DNA of 64,000 nucleotides from Rotaria macrura (Eukaryota > Rotifera > Eurotatoria > Philodinida > Philodinidae): the NCBI GenBank assembly GCA_900239685.1, contig OENT01000198.1, forward strand, positions 62,001 to 126,000. Reading direction: 5' to 3'. Below the pieces are notes generated by a model that saw only the letters and a list, made by a program, of their open reading frames with translations, did not search any database and was not told where the DNA came from. Position 1 is the stretch's first letter. Each line of letters opens with the position of its first letter. A program made the position numbers and the translations under genes. Positions 12,801-25,241 of the stretch are shown here, one piece after another.

Positions 12801-13755
12801 GCACACGTGTCACGCTGTTTCTCAATGGCTCATCAGCCTCAGTCAGCAAGAGGGCTTCCTGCAAGAGATATATCTGTGTATTGTTGATTTCTCAACTTCA
12901 TAGTTGGATTTGAAGTTTATTTCAGTTCATATTGTTGTATTTTTCTATATATCTTATAAATTTACCAATAATTAGAATTTCGGGCCTAGATTTCTATGGT
13001 GCTTCGATAAGAAAAACTTTTGTCAAGTACGTTTATACTGAATCGAAGATAACGTTGAAAATGCGTGTGCTTAATCAAAGATGTAGATCTCAACTGAGAC
13101 ATAAACATTCAAGCAAATATATATGATTTCAGCAAAAATTAGCAACAAAATGAAATCAAAGGAAAACCATTCCGACAAAGAAAAAGGTTGAGCGTTCACC
13201 TTCGAACCTGTCACTGTAGTTGTTTCTTTGAGAATGTTATTTCTATCGACTTGTAGGTCTATTGATTGCATGGTTGGACGAGATTTTTTCGAATCCTTAT
13301 ATGCAAAGTATTTTACCGTAATACATCACTCAGTACTATAATCGTCTATTGTCGTAATTGTATACAGTGAAATACGATCGCTCACGTAAAAGAAAACAAC
13401 TCAGTAAAGCACACATAACATATGGGCTCTATGTACGAGACTTGTAAATGACCACATTTTTCTTCTCATAATATTGTCCCATTTCTATGTGTATAGGATT
13501 ATGTACGACCATAATTATTTGACCTGAGACAGTCTAGTTCATATATTTTGCGCAAATTCAGCATCGAAATGAAACACTAGAATGAAATCTATATCTAATG
13601 TCAAATTTTTAGGGATTCATGAGCCATTTCAAAAATACTAAACATCATAAAGCTTTTGTCGAGAGAATTCCAAGGTCAAAAGTTGTAACTGTAGCATGTA
13701 GAGGGGTAAGAGAGAACCGTCTCACTTACTCGTTGTGGTTGTGGTCGTGGTCGTG
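9803..13755. repeat. Segmental duplication, copy 2 (about 3.9 kb)
   Basis: Second copy of the segment at 1-3880, direct orientation. It carries the last two exons of gene B (11398-11870 and 11921-12007) and the 1.7 kb intron before them. The match ends inside the Thr-coding microsatellite exon 13730-13906, which is about four times longer than its partner at 3851-3895. The left end cannot be fixed, because copy 1 begins at the edge of the window. Confidence 0.93.
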
Positions 13756-16700
13756 GTTGTTGTAGTGGTAGTAGTCGTGGTTGTTGTAGTTGTAGTAGTC
13801 GTGGTTGTTGTAGTTGTAGTAGTCGTGGATGTTGTTGTGGATGTTGTTGTGGTTGTTGTTGTGGATGTCGTTGTTGTACTTGTTGTTGTCGATGTAGTGG
13901 TCGCGGCTACAACGATTGATCATGTTTCAAAAATGAAAATGATTAAGAGTCTTTTCTGATAGACCTATCTCAAATCAAACACTGTTTCAATATTATACAC
14001 AATTATTTAGTTCGACCCAAAAGAACTCTTTACGACGTACAATATGCTTGTTAGTGGTGACTATGCCGATATTAATGTCATGACTCGCTAATCTACTTTT
14101 CGTCTCTTCTATTTGTCCTATCTCGCTATGCTGTCTCCTATATAACCGTGTAGTTTATGTAAAGTAGACACATTCTAGAGATATGAAGTAACCGAATAAG
14201 CATCATTGCTGAGGTTGGTGGTAAATTACTCAATCCAATCTGTCGTTACACTGACTGCTATTGTATATTTACATGCCGAAGTGTATTTCTACTAATATTA
14301 CATTGATGATTTTAAAGTTGCGACTCTTTCGTGCTGCATCTCGATTAACCCATCAATTAGTTCATATCTCTTCATAAATTAGTAAATTTAATTCAGTTTT
14401 GAATGTAACGTACTCAATTTCGTTCCATCTCTAGATCGACTACCTTCAGTTTAGCGATGATTGGATTAAAAAAGAGCCCACAATTTTCCGCACACACCTC
14501 TCACTCAAAATCGATATTTTCTATACATTTAAAAATCGCTCGATACAATTTTCTCATGTAGTTCATATACTATAATCATATATGTGTATGACATTAATAT
14601 GGATATGAAGTTTAGATATCCAAATCTTTTGTTTCTTTGTCGTTTTTCGTATCCTCAATGTATTTATGTGAGCATCATTGTTTTAGATGAAAATCTTAGC
14701 CTTATACAGTCTGTAACTGTGAATCTTACATCGGGATGAAAATTATATATTGTATAATGTTCAGTTGGACCGTGTGATCAATCAATGGAGTACATGTCTC
14801 AGAACGAGATATTGCTGTATAGGTATGATTACTCAGCATGCGGTTCAGAGGATTTAGGCGGCAGTATTGCTGTGACTGTTTGTTTTTTTTCTATTTTTCA
14901 CAGGATGAGTTTAGTTGACCGGCAAAATTGTTAAGTCCCAGTGCCTAATGGTTATATTTCAATTCATCGTCTAAGATGTGGCTTATGGGAACCTATGAAC
15001 ATTAGTGTTTCAGCGAATTGATATTTTCTGATTTCTCGCGTGTTTGTAATATGGGCTTGCAAGGTATGAAATCATGGGTGTGAACTATGGAATAAAGATG
15101 TAAGAGTGGATATGTGTGTGATTCTATTACTATTGGAACAATAATCAGCTCTCGATCGGATTAGATATTTGAAAATAATCTAGAATTATAACATTAATCT
15201 GATTCTTGTGGAAGTATATAGTTTATTTTATAATTCTCAAAGGTATCGATTGTACATTGGCATAATATCAAGGATGAATATATGCATGAATATATATAGG
15301 TTGAGTCTGATAATGTATAAAGTGTAAACGGGTACGCTTTCTAATGTAATTCATGATTCATTATGGTTATATCTTCAAATTGTGTAGAACTTGTCTTGAA
15401 ACACCCTTAGAGTACTGCATATAGATAAATTGACGAAACACATTACTTCAGTAGGGAGTGTACTATCGTGACAATGTGTTTCATAGAGCAATGGTTGGTT
15501 GTAGTGAAATAAATATAAAAACCCCTCAACTAAAAATAAATATTTATCCTTGAAGAAACTTATAAATAGTTTGACATTCATAATGACATCAACAGGACCA
15601 TCGAATTTTCTCTTCATATTCACCTTGTCCCTTCGGCACCAGGCTACAATTTTACCTTTATACATATTCCTTTTTATTAGAGTTCCGATCGTAAAGAAAC
15701 CGAATAAAAATGGTTAGTTCTACTGGCTTTGCTTGACCGAATCTCCGAATCATTTATCAATTAGTAATATATGTTTTAACAATAAGAGAAAACTGCATGG
15801 GATACCTTAGAATCGAGTTCAGTCTGACGAACAATTTAATAACTAAAAACTGATTGCTTTGTCTAGATGTCCGATGGAATTTTATAATCCTTTGACTTAC
15901 TCGTAGTCGTCGTAGAAGTTGTTGACATAGTGGTCTTTTTGGCTGTTTTCCAAAATATCAATATAGAATGCAAGATAGACGAAGAAAGCATCACTCACGT
16001 AGTAAGAGCCCAAGCAGAAGGCCCAATATTAGACCTACGACCATCATGATTGCTAAGACTGTGAAAATAGTGCAATACGCCCCAGAGAATGCACATCTTC
16101 TAAATAGAATTTACAGTAGATAAAATCTGTATCATTTATATGGCGAAGTGGAAGAAGTGCTGTTGAATCATATGTAATGTCAGTTTTGTAAAATGTGAGC
16201 TTCACATTTGATCATGCAAAATTCTTTTGCTTAATAAAGCCTCGCACAACATATCGAAACTTTGGAGAAAGTTGGAATCAGCTCTCTACGATCGGCAGAA
16301 GTCGAGCTACTCCTGAAAGATAGTCGTTTCCCAGATCGAAGATGATAAATGAGAGATGAATAGTCGTAAAACAAGCATTTCTGCTCTCTCGTTCTTAATG
16401 TTGTGTTAGTTGGTTCAAATTAAGGTGTCTCGCAGTTCGTATCTTTTGCATTCCTGACGAACGTGAACTCATCTCAAAGTCTATTTTCAGAAGCTTCTGA
16501 GTCTCAAATCACTTCTAGATGTAGCTTGATTTTAATTTGGAACAAGTTCTTGTGAGTTTCCGAATTTCACTCTTAAGAAAGAAACCCGAAGCTGACAGCC
16601 TTAGTTCGAGGTTGATATTCTAATCGTAGAGCTAAAATATCATGGAATCTACTTACCTATTAAGACCACATTATTGAAGTCTCATGTATTCTTTAAAAAT

Positions 16701-17563
16701 CTTTATACTTCTATGCTAAGAATAAGATGAACAGGGCTGCTTCAAAAATTTTACTATACATAATGAACCATATAGACACATACATATTCCTCAATATAAT
16801 CTTTTAAACATAATAAATTTTTGTACTGTAAATTTTCAAATCGCTTGATTTAGATGGATGTGCCTTCCATCTTCCATTAAGAGTCTAATATGCCTCCTCG
16901 AAGCACTGTTATTTCATGATCTAGTTTGCACTTTTAAACGATGAATTCAAGATGCGTTGATGAATTTTCAGGGTTGTTGTGTATTCTCGTAGGACACAAA
17001 TTAAAACGCCAGTTTTCAAGGGTGTCAACGTTCCCGTTCCTTAGTGGTCCTTTCTCAGGAAACGTGTATATACCTCATACTCTCTTTTCAAGCATTGTAT
17101 GGATGAATAACGATTCGCATACACTGCTGCTGATGTTTTTATATAAAAGTGTTTGGTATTTTCGTTCCTGAGAACAGAAGACAAAATTGACAACTCATTG
17201 GTTCGTACAGTATTATATTCTTTTCAAAAGAAAAGATGTGATCTAAGCATGCTCTAATGAAAACTCTAGGTTTGCACTAGAATCATTTCGATCAATGGGT
17301 TCAATCAGATTATGTTGGTTGATCAGATTCATTCATTGGAGTTCACACTTTCGAGATCAACGCTCTGTTGAAGTTTGACTTGCACACATAGTAAAGTCAT
17401 AAATACGAGTGAAAACTCAGACCAAAGTCACTGACTTTAATACGGGATCTTCGATTTTCACAGGATTAAGTACGTACCTTTCTTTCTTTCGTTGTCGCTG
17501 TAATGGTCGCGGAGCTGTAAGCTGTGAAAAATCCATTCTGGGCCATATGTTCCTCTGTTGCAT
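11398..17563 (-). CDS. Gene B: type II membrane protein with long Thr linker and the same C-terminal module as gene A
   Basis: Six exons keep frame: 17478-17563 (coding), 15999-16099, 15901-15942, 13730-13906, 11921-12007 and 11398-11870, giving 321 residues. The first exon encodes a Gln/Arg/Lys-rich cytosolic tail ending RQRKKER. The second encodes one hydrophobic helix (about residues 38-60, ending VVGLILGLLLGLLL) after a Cys-containing stretch. No cleavable signal peptide is seen, so a type II anchor is likely. Exons 3-4 are almost pure Thr/Ser (about 70 residues), fitting an O-glycosylated stalk. The C-terminal module matches gene A closely. Every join after the transmembrane exon is phase 1. 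The start ATG lies 21 bases after an acceptor-like TTTTACAG, so the 5' end may be trans- or cis-spliced. Introns 1 and 4 are long (1.4 and 1.7 kb). The ligand is unknown. Confidence 0.75.
13730..13906. repeat. Thr-coding trinucleotide microsatellite (exon 4 of gene B)
   Basis: A 177-base run of GTT/GTG/GTC/GTA-type triplets on the plus strand reads as Thr/Ser codons on the minus strand. Larger direct repeats, such as TAGTCGTGGTTGTTGTAGTT, recur inside it. The equivalent exon of gene A (3851-3895) is only 45 bases. Length difference by slippage or unequal exchange is the simplest explanation, and this is where the two duplication copies cease to match. Confidence 0.9.
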
Positions 17564-17599
17564 ACTTAATCCACTGCTTACTGTCTGTAAAATACGACA

Positions 17600-20500
17600 T
17601 TCGATAACATAAAGTAATACGTCATTAGCGAAGAAATACATACCGACAAGCATGAACGATTATCAGTGCCCGGCGTATTGGTTGGATAAATCCTTCTTGT
17701 GCTCACACGTATTACTTGAGGTTGATAACGAGCAGAAGAAATTCGAGACAACTTCATTTATGCTGCTTTGTATTGAAATGAATTCTAAATATTGAATAGT
17801 ACTTCTATTGCCTACAGTTCTTTTTTTTTCTTCGGACAGTGAATGCAAGAAGCACTATATTGTTACTTGAAAAGTCAGTTATTTTTACTTTTCTTTTTCA
17901 TGCCGAAAAAAACAATTAATACGAATGAATACTTTATCTCAACTGGGTTGCATTAGAAATCAGTGCCGTGAATAGATTTCGAGTTCGATCCAATTATGGC
18001 AGTGAATGTTAATCAGGTCCCGAAAAATATTCTCTAAGAAATGAAGTAATCCCAAGGTGCTTCATATCGAATTTAGGTTTCCAATTAATTCAGGGATGCA
18101 TGGTTGAGGTCATTTTTTTCTTAATGATGCTCAAGTGTGGTGACTGCAATTAAGAAGAAAAAGTATTTTTAAAATAGGAATCGTCTATACGACCCTGAAT
18201 TTACTGTTGATACTTTTTTTTCTGAGAGACTCTCAGTTGTGATCTATTGTAGCTTGAGTTAGTCGAGGAATATCTATCGAAATATAATTCTGAATAGAAA
18301 GAATTTCTGAATTAAGCTTTTCTCTTATAAGTGACAAAATATTCCTTTGTTGGCGGACATCGAAATCTTCATTTAAACATCACTTAACTTCATAATAAAC
18401 GGATATGATATGCGTCATCATAAACTAATATGCATTCATCGGACTAGTCTTTTGCTAATGTCAGTCAGAGGACCTTACTGTCGGGACTCTTTTATCGGCA
18501 GTTTCTCGTTTCATAAGTCATATTAGCTTGTAGCCATCTTTGCTATTATGTAAAGAAATCTTTTATTTATTGACGGCACAATTACTATTGATTTGAACAT
18601 TAAAATCTCTATCTCTCTCTACTCACGATTTGACATTGAAGTCAATTTGCATTCATTGTAGCAAATATACACCTAGTAGCTTTGTTTGCATGACATTAAC
18701 TGCTAGATTTTGATTTGCGCACTATAGCGTTCTATTCTCACTGAATAAGATTTAGTGTACAATGCCTTTTTTTTGCAAAAGATAGAAGTTTAAGAGATGC
18801 TCTCTGTCACCACTTATTTGTTTTTCACAGGAACCTTAATAAAGAAACAGATGCAAGTAATTTCATTCTTTTTTGCAACTGCGGTGTTCTTGCGAAATGA
18901 ATTCATGTCACCATACTTTCGTGAAGAGAATGCCATCACCGGATAGTGCACGTCATATTTCACTTCTCTTTTATTATTTATTGCGAGAGAAAAATAAAAG
19001 TAAAATTAGCATTCTACTCGAAGATAAATGGCTTTCAGCTTTGATTATTAAATAAACAGAATGCGTAACAGCAGGGGCTCCTTTCGCATACTAATTGTAG
19101 TTTATTATGGCATAGAAACTATACATTGTTTGTACATCTCCATCGACTTTTAGCAAGGTAGTGTAACATGCGCAGCCGCATATAGAATTGAGCTGAACTG
19201 ATCAATCCTCTGCTTCTAAAACGGTGTTGTTCCATATTCATTGTTCAGAATTCGGTGATCAATACTACTTAGTACCATCTTCAAATGTGTCCTAGTAGTT
19301 TGGCTTATGAATTGCATGATGAAATTCACGACTGAATCCTTTGTTATTATACGGTATCAATGAGAAAATGTATGTACTGCAGCCAGAATCATTCGAGCTC
19401 AACATTTTTAGTTGTAGGTACCAGGCCTCGAAACAGGCCTCCCATGCAGAACTTTATTTCTATTTTTATCAAATTTTCCATGTCAGAAAATGGAAAAAAG
19501 TTGCTGTTAAAATAATTTTACTTTCTGTTAAACATTCATTGAAATCAAATTAATTGAATAAAAAAAGAAATCTGATTTTTTTTTACTTCGAAAGTAGTTT
19601 TTGATTAGTTTTAGTAGATAAAACTTTATTCAGAAATTGAAAGAGACGAAATTGAATCGAAATCGATCTTTCAAACTGAAAGAATAAATTTCAATTACAA
19701 TAAAGTAGTGTCATTTTGGAAAATTTTTTCCAATTGTCTCTTAAGACTTCTTTGATGGGCTTCATATCTTGCAAAGTCATCATAACCTAAAATCTTTATT
19801 ATACAAACCATTTTGAATTTTTATATATCTGACAAATAAAAACAGAATATATTTGATTCACTTATATAAATGATCATCAACGCACAAGGCTGTCACTCTA
19901 TCAATAACATTAAACACCATGGATTCCACTGAAGTGTAACTAAGTTAATCACGTACTAACATTAACACCACAATTAAAAGTGTTAAAAGATCTCACTGTG
20001 CGAAATTGATCAGTGGGTTATATTCTTGTGGCAGCTTTTGTTATTCAATCACAATCTTCAAGAAGTTCGAGCATCTATACGAATATACATTGGTATTTCG
20101 GCTTAATATGCAATTTAGCTTGACTCTCGTGCTCTTTTCAAGACATTACGATTGTCTGAGTTTACTCAACGTATGATTACTGCGACAAGAAGATTTTTAC
20201 GGCATTCTTATAAATTACCCTAGTGTTTGTGCAGTTTGATAGTGTAGAAATGTTTTTTCTAAAGAAATATAGTTTTATTAATGCTATTCTAAGTTGGACC
20301 AGCCATCAACAAGTGGCCCGGTAGGTACAGCCTAAAAAAAATTTCTAACGCGAACCGCGATCCAAACACGACTTAGTCGAACTTTGACGTACTCAAATAT
20401 GTTTTCGCAAATTATTTCAGAGCAGAACCCCAATTTTAAATCACCTTGTTCACGATTTTGAAAAACGCAGGTGGATTCGAGTTGGAGTCTTGGCAGTCGG

Positions 20501-22600
20501 GCTCACATTGTGTGTATGGATGCGTTAAAGGGGTTTGCAGAAAGAATTATTGGGTCTCTCGTCATCGATTTTCACAACTCATCAAGCATATGATAGCCCA
20601 GTAGCTATACCCTTTTAAGTACTTTTTTCACATGATTAAAACCTTATTCATGTACTAACACTATATCGAAATATTTCATCCCCGACAACGTTTACAATTA
20701 AGCAGTATAGTTGTGCTCTCTTGTTCTTTGACTGCAGGTTAACCCTTGACTATGACCAATACCACCTCCCGATCATGAGTAGCATTACTGCAGTATACGT
20801 TGGTGACAATATCTACCGGTATATGTTAGCACTGGAGATGCGATTAGTCGGCTAACGTCGACCACTGGGAAGGCATCTCAAAAGAAAAATTTTATAGATA
20901 TCGTGATCAGAACCAAAGAAAGTCAATGGTATATTTATTTCTTGCTGAGTAAAGAAAATGAAAATTAAGTACATTGAGAAATCAGTTTGATATTTGAAAG
21001 CAAGGTATTCTCTAACGTTTTTGTACGCTAGGACTAGGACACAAAAGAAACATGATTAGCAAAGGGACTTGGACCCGGACCGGAACCTAGAAATGTTGAT
21101 TCGGCACTTTTTTCGGCAGTAGATTAAAATGAAATTTGCAGGATGTTCCACCCATGATAACTCGACTGAGGATGATGTGCTGTGTGAGATGAGATCCTTT
21201 TTGCAAATATATTATATTAAGCAATGCCGCAACATGATGCTGCGCAAAATATGTCGCCAATCCTGAGCACGTGGTTCCTATATTCTTATCTGTAAATGTC
21301 ACATTTTATCTGTGCGTACATATATGAGTATCCAATTTTCCATATTTGATTTGAATGATTGACAGCCATTGTTAAGTTTAAGTCTCTCAAATTCATCTGA
21401 TGTAGAAGAGACCTCTTCAATGGAAACGTGTCACAATCAACAATTGATCTAGTTTGGATTTTCTGAGTTATATAAACGATCAAGACATGTTCTAGAAACA
21501 GAGTGCTACAGAAATGCCTCAAATTAGCATATACAACTGAATGAGTCGTATGCAGCCTTAAGTGCAGTGCAAAACAGTCAATCAATACTAGACTAATGGA
21601 TTATAACACATTAGCAATGCCACACAGACATATTGAAATAAAATTTTGTGACGAAGTTTACGGCACCTTAGTCAATGGCATAGCGTGGGTGCCAAGTATC
21701 TGTCTAGCATTCCTCTACGCACATATACATCTGCTCGTGTTGTGCTAACAAAATTATTCAAGAATCAAGAAAGAATTGAAATGATGTGACATCGTAGTCA
21801 GAGCCTAGTTATGTGAAGAGCTGATCGAATGAAATCAATTTGGAACTTATCGGAACCAAGTCAAGAAATCTAAACTATTTCTGTTTGACACATGTCTATT
21901 TAGTGTACAGTCTGTTTCGTTTACACATCCCATGAGATTTCTCTACATCAATGGATTTCATTTAAAATTGACATTTTAACTTATTTAGATACTTCCATAC
22001 ACATGGTCAAGTAGAATAGTGCTAAATCGAACTTATTGAAGTCATAACTTCTAAATGACAGTGTTAAACTATCGAGTAAAACTTTTCAAGATTGATCTTG
22101 TCTAAATCGATCTATTTCGAAATTGAAGTTTTTTACATTAATCTGTGCAACTCATTCGAACAACGTATGTATTGTTTTTCTATCAAATCAACTAGATTTG
22201 TCTATTGTTGAATACGATAATCATTATAGTTCAGCCATTATGCCAAGAATTTCTACTGATCGATATCTTTTTGTTTACATTGGGTGATGAAATCGATTTT
22301 TCAGCTTAATCTTAGAAGATGTACACAAAAGCAAAATTATATTATCTTTAAGATTTTCTTTCCTTTGTGCTACCGAATTGTGAATAATGTTTTACAAGCA
22401 GAATTTTCACAACTGTAACTCCAAACATAAAGCTAAAGTAAGATATTGAAAATATAATTCAGAAAGAAGAAAAGTACAGAACATTTTTAGGAGAGAGAAT
22501 AACTTGGAATATATTTATATAAATATGTATACATAGATTTAACAATGATGAATTGTGATATTCAAAAAAATTCGTAGAGATTTTCTAGTGGATCTAATCG
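17600..22600. other. 5 kb spacer, no gene seen
   Basis: Lies between the first exon of gene B and the 3' end of the cathepsin B gene. The open frames are short, lack splice-compatible partners and match nothing known. No tRNA, transposon ends or long tandem array could be made out. It probably contains the promoter of gene B near 17.6-18 kb. Confidence 0.55.
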
Positions 22601-22672
22601 TCTCGAGAGTTTTGTGTAAAAGGAAAAGAAGAAAAAAAAACTTGTAGAAAACAGTTCAGAGCGTTTGTTGGT

Positions 22673-24071
22673 TCAATTGAGTTTTGGTGCACCAGCTACA
22701 ATACCACTTTCAATACCACATTCATCTTTACCACGAAGGATTTTAAAGAAACCATTATCACCCCAATCTTGATTCCATGCTAAAAATACGGATTTAGTAG
22801 GTTAATTGCAGTTTGAAGGAAAAAAACGATTCTCTTACAGTTAGCAACAAGCCAGTAGGGTACCGAGTTTTCTACACCCCAACCGAGAATTTTGATGGCT
22901 GTAATAAAGAAAAATAGTCAACATGACATAATGTTGTATAAAAATAAATAAATACATACCATGACCTCCGAGACTCGATCCCGATGTGCGTTGATAGACG
23001 CCTGAGCTATATAAAAGAAAATCTGCATAGACAGTAAAAGCACCTTCTACTGGTCCGTTCTTGTAGATTTCTGTTTGAATTTGTTGTTCATCTGATCGAA
23101 TGGAATAAACACTATCCCCATGATGCTTGTCTTGAACGTATGGAATCGTATAATCGTCGATACACTTTTTCGTGCAACTAGGTGTCTTTCCTTCACCTTG
23201 ACACTATATTCATACGAAAAGAAGAGTAACTCTACAAAACATCAGAACCTAATGATGACTTACAGGTGGTAAAGTCTTGTTAACACTAGAAGGAAAAGAA
23301 AAACTATAAATAGTTCTAGGAAAAGACAATTGAAACTCACTGATGATCACATGCTGCAATCGTATATGGTCGACAACCTTCATCCGAATTGTAATTACCA
23401 CCAGATACCAATCCTGTTTTTTTAAAGTATGACCAAGCACCTTCTGGAAAACCACCGTTACAACCAAAACCACACATTTTACAGCATGCTAAATTAAAAA
23501 TAAACATGATTGAGATGAAAGAAATCTATTCACAAGTATTTGTTAGGTTACATACAAACAAGATCTTCAGCTGAGATATGTGCATTTTGAGTACCATTCG
23601 AAGCGATACAAATACGATCCGACATAGCTTCAACAGCACCAAAAGCCCAGCAACTGCCACAGCTAAAAACGAGACAAGAATATTCGAGATTTTTTTCTTG
23701 GTTTGTTTAACTTTTCATATATATTTGTTAATATAAACAGACCTGCCTTGATCACGTACTTCTTTAAGTGTTGGACAATTCGGCCATTGATCACGTGCAT
23801 CGAAATTTTCTGGTAAATCATTTGGCACTTGATGTTCAAGTATTTCAAGTTCTTTGTGGTGCTCAATATATTCTGGATGAACACCCATTAAACGTTCTAC
23901 TGATTCTTCAGGCCACGACATGAATTTTGATGGTGCTGCTTTCCATGTTGTTTGTATAGAATTGATTTCGTTGATAAAATTTAATGAAAGAAATGATTTT
24001 CTTGGTTTAAGCAAGTGACCGCTAGCATTTATCAAAACCAAACAAGCAAAAATACATAAACGGAATAACAT
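22673..24071 (-). CDS. Cathepsin B-like cysteine protease (papain family C1A)
   Basis: Seven exons: 23743-24071, 23556-23662, 23341-23488, 23264-23285, 22960-23203, 22839-22898 and 22673-22779, giving 338 residues, normal for cathepsin B. A signal peptide ([18 protein letters not shown]) is followed by a propeptide and the mature domain from about [11 protein letters not shown]. Catalytic residues are all present: Cys114 in CGSCW, His283 in [11 protein letters not shown], and Asn303 in NSWNQDWGD. His194-His195 in CDHHVNKTLPPC mark the occluding loop that gives cathepsin B its dipeptidyl-carboxypeptidase activity. The upstream in-frame codon at 24092 is TTG, so ATG 24071 is chosen. An acceptor-like TTCTAG precedes the ATG by about 30 bases. 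Expected role is lysosomal or gut proteolysis. Exon 4 is only 22 bases. Confidence 0.95.
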
Positions 24072-24109
24072 TATGTAATATATGTTCAACAAATAGATCT
24101 AGAATAAAA

Positions 24110-25230
24110 ACCAACTAGTAAGCATGCGCTTAAATTATAGTTCATAGTCTTCTAATTAAAAAGCTAACCAGATTATGTGTAACAACACACTTGAAAATCA
24201 ACAATGTCAGAGAATATTTGAGACAATTGAAATAGGATTCTAAAATCTGCGTATAGATTTCGTAAATGCTGGTGTATAAGTAATCATCGATTTAAAATAG
24301 CGATTGATAAAATTCCTTGAAAGTAAAAGTTACTGCGTTTATTATTACGACCCTCGATGATCAATTTTAATTTTAGTAGTTTAACATTTCATGATATAGT
24401 GACGCATAGAATGGATGAATAACTATGTTCTACGACGCATAATTGTGCTTATTTTGTTGTTATCATGCAACGTATCGAAAAAAATATGTTGTCACTTATT
24501 CCAGCTTTGATCAACGTGAATGATAAAACTCAATCAAAATAAATAACTAATACACACCTATAGAAAACCAGTGAGGTATATTCGATGCATACTATCTATT
24601 ATTGATATGTTGTTGTGTGTGATTCATCTCTCAAATTTTAATACAATGAAAAACAAAAAGAAATACGTCAATGTTGTTTACTTCATACTAATGATCAATA
24701 CTTTCAGGTAATGTAAATAGTTGGACACACTTAAAATCAATCTATAGTCTGTCACGATTAAACGCTACTCATTGTATTTCTGTCAATATCTGTACAAGAC
24801 ACATTTATATCTATGGCAAGTCCACCAATAATGAATGGAAATGTTATACAAAGAAACAATCTATGGCCAAAGAGTTGAGTATCCTACTTTTCAAATCAGA
24901 GAAAGAAATCTGTTACAAGTAAAATATTGACAGGTATCTAAAGGGTCAATATAAATTGTATAATAGATTTGCAGTCTTTTACGTTTTCTTTCCATCTTTC
25001 TTATTTATACGTACATGTATAAATGTTTGAATTTATACAGTCTTCATCAGTAAATAAAGATATAAAGAATAATTTCATTTCTCATTTTGTTCTCTATAGT
25101 AATTACATGAATTCTGGTCATTTCGTTCATGTTCAATATATAGTATGCGTAGAGCATATCTATGAAATAATTCTTGTTCAATCTTTCGAATAGTTGTTTT
25201 TTGTTTTAACATTTTTTTTTGATAATAATT
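24110..25230. promoter_or_regulatory. Divergent intergenic region between cathepsin B and LIM genes
   Basis: About 1.1 kb of AT-rich sequence separates two divergently read start codons (24071 minus, 25242 plus), so both promoters should lie here. No clear TATA or initiator element can be assigned by eye. An acceptor-like AATTTAG ends at 25233, eight bases before the LIM gene ATG. Confidence 0.4.
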
Positions 25231-25241
25231 TAGAAACAACT

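Noticed and set aside
13735-13959. Plus-strand poly-Val frame
   Set aside because: Mirror of the Thr-coding exon of gene B on the other strand.
24072-24092. Seven-residue N-terminal extension of cathepsin B
   Set aside because: The upstream codon is TTG, not ATG, and the signal peptide starts cleanly at 24071.
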